From an uncultured Arsenicibacter sp. (GTDB taxonomy: Bacteria > Bacteroidota > Bacteroidia > Cytophagales > Spirosomataceae), in NCBI RefSeq assembly GCF_945952095.1, contig NZ_CAMFHL010000161.1, positions 1-16,596 on the forward strand: DNA of 16,596 nucleotides, read 5' to 3'. The notes under the pieces are model-generated. The model had not been told where the DNA came from, made no database searches, and saw nothing but the letters and a program-made list of their open reading frames with translations. A program made the position numbers and the translations under genes. Below, piece by piece: positions 13,825 to 16,596 of this stretch (position 1 is the first letter of the stretch; each line of letters opens with the position of its first letter).

Positions 13825-14424
13825 CTATACGACCGGACTTAATTCCAGTACGGCGTCAATAATTCGCGCCGGATCGGGTAACCGGTCAAAATATTCCGCT
13901 ATGCTGTGGCAGGTAATGATCCGGTCCGGATTTACCACGTATATAGCCGGCAGAAAAACATCGTCTGAAATGCCGGAAATCCGGTCCCAGACGGGATCAT
14001 CTTCCGAATAAAGACCAAACCGCCGCGCGACCGAAAGCCGCGTATCCTGCGCAATCAGCAAATCCACAGGGCCAGCCTGCCGCGCCACGATCTTTGCCCG
14101 CTCATCGGAAAAGACCAGCAAATTAGCCCCGACCGCTTTCAGGCCATACGACAACCGGACCAGTGTTTCGAGGTATGGCCGGGCATAATGGCCCCAGTTC
14201 GGGCTGTAAAAGGCAATGACCAGCGGCTGGTTATCGAGCAGATCGTCAATTGACGTAAAAAAGCCAGGCACTCCGGACGTGTCCCTGTCGTCGGTCCGGT
14301 TTACAAGGTTGAGATACGGTAGTTTATCACCGGTTACCAATGGCTTTAGCTTATGGGTTGCAGTGCGGTCTTTCAGCATGATTGTGCGAATTTCTTCCCC
14401 TTCGTTTTCAATTTCGTACAGCAT
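13825..14424 (-). CDS. Peroxiredoxin/thioredoxin-fold protein lacking the catalytic cysteine
   Basis: The protein has 199 residues. It follows the AhpC/TSA (redoxin) layout: the N-terminal GDKLPYLNLVN, then LVIAFYSPNWGHYARPYLETL at about 68-88, LLVFSDE at 102-108, and a C-terminal IYVVNPDRIITC with a final helix. In related redoxins the first part reads WCPYC, but here the same place is WGHYA (77-81). The only cysteine is Cys172, outside the usual active site. It therefore cannot work as a standard 1- or 2-Cys peroxidase. A structural, binding or regulatory role is more likely. The ATG at 14424 is used, and another at residue 16 is possible. It sits 33 bases after the hydroxylase gene on the same strand. 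Confidence 0.75.
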   Translation of the reverse strand: MLYEIENEGEEIRTIMLKDRTATHKLKPLVTGDKLPYLNLVNRTDDRDTSGVPGFFTSIDDLLDNQPLVIAFYSPNWGHYARPYLETLVRLSYGLKAVGANLLVFSDERAKIVARQAGPVDLLIAQDTRLSVARRFGLYSEDDPVWDRISGISDDVFLPAIYVVNPDRIITCHSIAEYFDRLPDPARIIDAVLELSPVV

Positions 14425-14457
14425 GGTTCGGTCTGTTTGATACAGGTTATTGTTCGG

Positions 14458-15672
14458 TTAAAGACTTCCGTAGAGCGTTTGCAGGTAATAGCGCCGTAGT
14501 TCCCGGAAGTAAAAAATGTAGATAAATGCCACAATGCCGCCCGTAACGATCAGGGCCGTGTGTGGCCAGTAGAGGTACAACCCGATGGCAACCAGACTAA
14601 ACCGGACCCATTCCAGGTAAAATACCCACCGGCGCTGTTCCAGAATACAACCGATATTTACCAGCGTCAGGGCCAGAAAGATGCCGGTAATAACCTTAGG
14701 CAGGGCCGGAACCTGATGCTCGAAGAGGCTCAGGCAGAACAGCACCACAATCGAAACAATGAGCTGTATAAGCACATAGCCCCGAAACCGTTGTGTACTG
14801 GCCCGCTGCTTGTGTTTCGACAAAAACCGGCGCTCGGCCAGCCCCCGGAGCGATTCATCGAAATCGGCCGGCCGGCCAAACACAACCTTTAGTTTGTTGA
14901 GCAAGCCATGCTGCCGCTGTACGGCATACCAGATTTCGATCAGAAAATGAAAATGCTGCCACAGAAAACTATGGCTGTTCAGGGGTTTCGTGAGGCCGAA
15001 TACCGGTTGCTCGTCTTCTTCCTGAAACGTCCCGAAGAGCTTATCCCAAATGATAAACATATCGCCGTAATTCTTGTCCAGGTAGCGCGGGTTGATAGCG
15101 TGGTGGACGCGGTGGTGCGATGGAGTCACCAGAAAATATTCCAGAACCCCCAGTTTGCCGATCAGCTGCGTATGGGTAAAAAACGGATAAGCCCCGTGGA
15201 CCAGGAGAATGGTAATGATCATACCCGGCGGAAAACCGATTACCGGCAAAACCGCCCATATCGTTGTCCGGACAGCCGCCTGAAATACCGTGATGCGGGT
15301 TGCCGCCGTATAATTAAAATCCTCACTCTGGTGATGCACGACGTGTACGCCCCAGAACAGGTTAATTTCGTGGCCCAGCCGGTGATACCAGTACCACAGA
15401 AAGTCGGTAGCCAGCAGCAGCAGTATCCACAGCCAGACCGTCGGCTTAATGTCAAACAGGGCAAAATGATCGTGCAGGTACGCATAAACGCCGAAAAACA
15501 ACGACGTTGTAAACAGATCGGTCAGCCGTTCGGCTACCCCGATGCTCAGATTCGCGATTGACCGGTCAAACTGAAACAGGTTTCTTCCCTGCCGCCGTGC
15601 GACCCAATATTCCACACCGATAAAAAACAAAAACAACGGTATGGCAAACGCTTTGAAGTTGATCCCGTGCAT
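14458..15672 (-). CDS. Fatty acid hydroxylase / sterol desaturase family membrane protein
   Basis: The protein has 404 residues from the ATG at 15672; a TTG at 15687 would add five residues and is less likely. The di-iron histidine boxes are all present: HRLGH at 97-101, HVVHH at 110-114, HTQ at 167-169 and HHRVHH at 186-191, followed by NYGDMFIIWDKLFGTF at 201-216. Hydrophobic segments flank them (about 10-20, 52-66, 78-96, 137-160). A C-terminal region of about 130 residues with roughly three to four further membrane segments is longer than the minimal family core and recalls alkylglycerol monooxygenase-like proteins. The enzyme would use iron and O2 to hydroxylate or desaturate a lipid; the substrate is unknown. 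It is the first gene of a probable operon with the peroxiredoxin-like and ACT genes. Confidence 0.88.
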   Translation of the reverse strand: MHGINFKAFAIPLFLFFIGVEYWVARRQGRNLFQFDRSIANLSIGVAERLTDLFTTSLFFGVYAYLHDHFALFDIKPTVWLWILLLLATDFLWYWYHRLGHEINLFWGVHVVHHQSEDFNYTAATRITVFQAAVRTTIWAVLPVIGFPPGMIITILLVHGAYPFFTHTQLIGKLGVLEYFLVTPSHHRVHHAINPRYLDKNYGDMFIIWDKLFGTFQEEDEQPVFGLTKPLNSHSFLWQHFHFLIEIWYAVQRQHGLLNKLKVVFGRPADFDESLRGLAERRFLSKHKQRASTQRFRGYVLIQLIVSIVVLFCLSLFEHQVPALPKVITGIFLALTLVNIGCILEQRRWVFYLEWVRFSLVAIGLYLYWPHTALIVTGGIVAFIYIFYFRELRRYYLQTLYGSL

Positions 15673-15747
15673 AAGCAATAACAGCAATAGTCGATGCTGT
15701 AGATAGAGTTTTAGTATTTATAGTCTATTGATTTAATGGATTTATTG

Positions 15748-15779
15748 CAAATAAACGAAGTCCTCCGTATTAAAGTCAA
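15748..15779 (-). promoter_or_regulatory. Possible promoter of the hydroxylase operon
   Basis: On the minus strand, TTG at 15779-15777 is followed after 21 bases by TTTATTTG at 15755-15748. The latter matches TAnnTTTG at all but one defined position. The leader to the ATG would be about 70 bases. The 15673-15812 gap is A+T rich and shows nothing else I recognise. Confidence 0.35.
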
Positions 15780-15812
15780 GTATTTGGCCCGAAAATGATT
15801 CCTTAAAAAAAT

Positions 15813-15838
15813 AAAAAAACACCAGCGTAACGCCGGTG
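15813..15838 (-). terminator. Intrinsic terminator after the ImmA-like gene
   Basis: On the minus strand, CACCGGCG and CGCTGGTG form an 8-bp stem with one G-T pair around a TTA loop, followed by seven T and then more A/T-rich sequence. It lies 25 bases after the stop at 15863 and separates that gene from the hydroxylase operon. Confidence 0.85.
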
Positions 15839-15862
15839 CCTGGGAAGCCGTAGGGTAAACAG

Positions 15863-16540
15863 TTATGCCGCCCGGTGCTGAACCGTCCGGCTGGTTGTCC
15901 GCAGTTTGCGCGTATTGCCTGCTTCATCAAAGACTTCAGCCGAGACCGCGCCGAGATGATAGGCCCGTTTGAGAATAAAATCAAACGGCAGGTTAAAGTA
16001 GCCGGATACTTCGGAGCGGAAGCTGTCAGGAAATTTGGTCAGCCGGAGTCCGAAGAAATTACGGATATCGGCTTCCGGCAGCAGGGTGGCCAGCGCCACG
16101 CGTTCGGCTTCGGCCAGCAGTTCCTGCCGCGACGCATACAGCTTTTCGAGGCCGATGGAAGCCGTCAGGATGGCCAGAAACAGGTTTTTATACATCCCTG
16201 TGAGTTCGGCCGGCAGCATAATCCAGCCCTGATCCCGAAAGAGACCCGAGAAGCCGGTAAGGCCCTCAACGCCGCGCAGTTCTCCCGCCATCATCGTATC
16301 GGGAAACTGCAACCGGTCGTCGGTTTTCTGCATGCGGTATACGACCGCCTCAACGGGAAGTTTCTGGAACAGCACATCAACCGGCAACACATGCGATTGA
16401 TCCCACTGATCGGTCAGGCGGGCAAACATCGACTCATTATACACGAGTTTATCGGGCGTTCCGAGGCTTATCAGCATCCGGCGATAAGCGGCCAGAAAGT
16501 CGATAGCAAGTTGGTTTGGATGTTGTTTTGATCTAGCCAT
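15863..16540 (-). CDS. Hypothetical protein, possibly a degenerate ImmA/IrrE-like protein
   Basis: From the ATG at 16540 the protein has 225 residues; the frame also allows a GTG at 16555. No signal peptide or membrane segment is evident. The part at about 106-200 follows the order of the ImmA/IrrE metallopeptidase family: GWIMLPAEL, a helix, then EAERVALATLLPEADIRNFF (144-163), like the E..xxFA..LLMP segment, and a final EVSGYFNLPFDFILKRAYHLG (177-197), like the family's small helical end. The HExxH zinc site is absent; its place is taken by LFLAILTASIG (120-130). It would thus be inactive as a protease. The likeness is by eye only, and an unrelated uncharacterised family is possible. It has its own terminator and lies beside the contig end. 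Confidence 0.5.
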   Translation of the reverse strand: MARSKQHPNQLAIDFLAAYRRMLISLGTPDKLVYNESMFARLTDQWDQSHVLPVDVLFQKLPVEAVVYRMQKTDDRLQFPDTMMAGELRGVEGLTGFSGLFRDQGWIMLPAELTGMYKNLFLAILTASIGLEKLYASRQELLAEAERVALATLLPEADIRNFFGLRLTKFPDSFRSEVSGYFNLPFDFILKRAYHLGAVSAEVFDEAGNTRKLRTTSRTVQHRAA

Positions 16541-16577
16541 TAAGCAGTGCTGCACGTGCTCCGGCAGCCATTAGTTG

Positions 16578-16596
16578 CTGTCTCTTATACACATCT
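16578..16596. other. Untrimmed Tn5 mosaic end (Nextera adapter)
   Basis: The last 19 bases, CTGTCTCTTATACACATCT, are exactly the reverse complement of the Tn5 mosaic end AGATGTGTATAAGAGACAG used in Nextera libraries. A natural Tn5 end is very unlikely in exactly this place at a contig tip. Genomic sequence should be taken to end at 16577. Confidence 0.95.

Noticed and set aside
14908..15561. 217-codon open frame on the plus strand
   Set aside because: It is antisense to the histidine-box membrane protein and its product is a low-complexity, Gln/Arg/Val-rich chain without family features.
15875..16531. 218-codon open frame on the plus strand
   Set aside because: It mirrors the gene at 15863-16540, which has a sensible ATG and its own terminator on the minus strand; the plus-strand product shows no domain.
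16578..16596. Genuine Tn5/IS50 end
   Set aside because: It is the hyperactive mosaic-end sequence used in library kits, ends exactly at the contig tip, and no transposase gene is nearby.

Overview
The window looks like chromosomal DNA from a Bacteroidota bacterium of the order Cytophagales, most like a Spirosoma relative. The pointers are two TonB-dependent receptors with an N-terminal carboxypeptidase-regulatory-like domain, a LytS/LytTR sensor pair, start codons without Shine-Dalgarno sequences, promoter motifs of the Bacteroidota form TAnnTTTG, and intergenic palindromes of a kind I recall from this phylum. The genus is an inference. The last 19 bases are exactly the Tn5 mosaic end used in Nextera libraries, so the right edge is a contig end with untrimmed adapter.

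Positions 1-1504 are visibly richer in A+T than the rest and look like one end of an integrative element. A truncated tyrosine integrase lies downstream of, and overlaps by 4 bases, a zinc-ribbon/double-HTH excisionase-like gene. A 10-bp-phased repeat array abuts the excisionase start, and an intrinsic terminator separates it from mnmE. The element abuts the 3' end of mnmE, a known integration site for other islands such as SGI1.

Positions 1505-5365 (minus strand) hold mnmE (tRNA wobble-uridine modification GTPase), two copies of an 86-bp palindromic repeat, a DUF2236/MpaB-like oxygenase, a PhnP-like metallo-beta-lactamase-fold hydrolase, a 78-bp near-perfect inverted repeat, and a stand-alone CheY-like receiver.

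Positions 5618-10865 (plus strand) form a compact, probably operonic set: a TonB-dependent receptor, a secreted TPR-like protein, a membrane histidine kinase with a cytoplasmic pentapeptide-repeat domain, and a LytTR response regulator. The last three genes are 3-7 bases apart. A second, siderophore-type TonB receptor (11028-13457) follows with its own promoter and a strong terminator.

Positions 13520-16540 (minus strand) carry a likely three-gene operon transcribed in the order fatty acid hydroxylase/sterol desaturase family protein, cysteine-poor peroxiredoxin-like protein, ACT-domain protein. Upstream lies a separate gene with its own terminator; it may be a degenerate ImmA/IrrE-like protein. 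No tRNA, rRNA or CRISPR was seen, and no gene-free stretch exceeds 300 bases.
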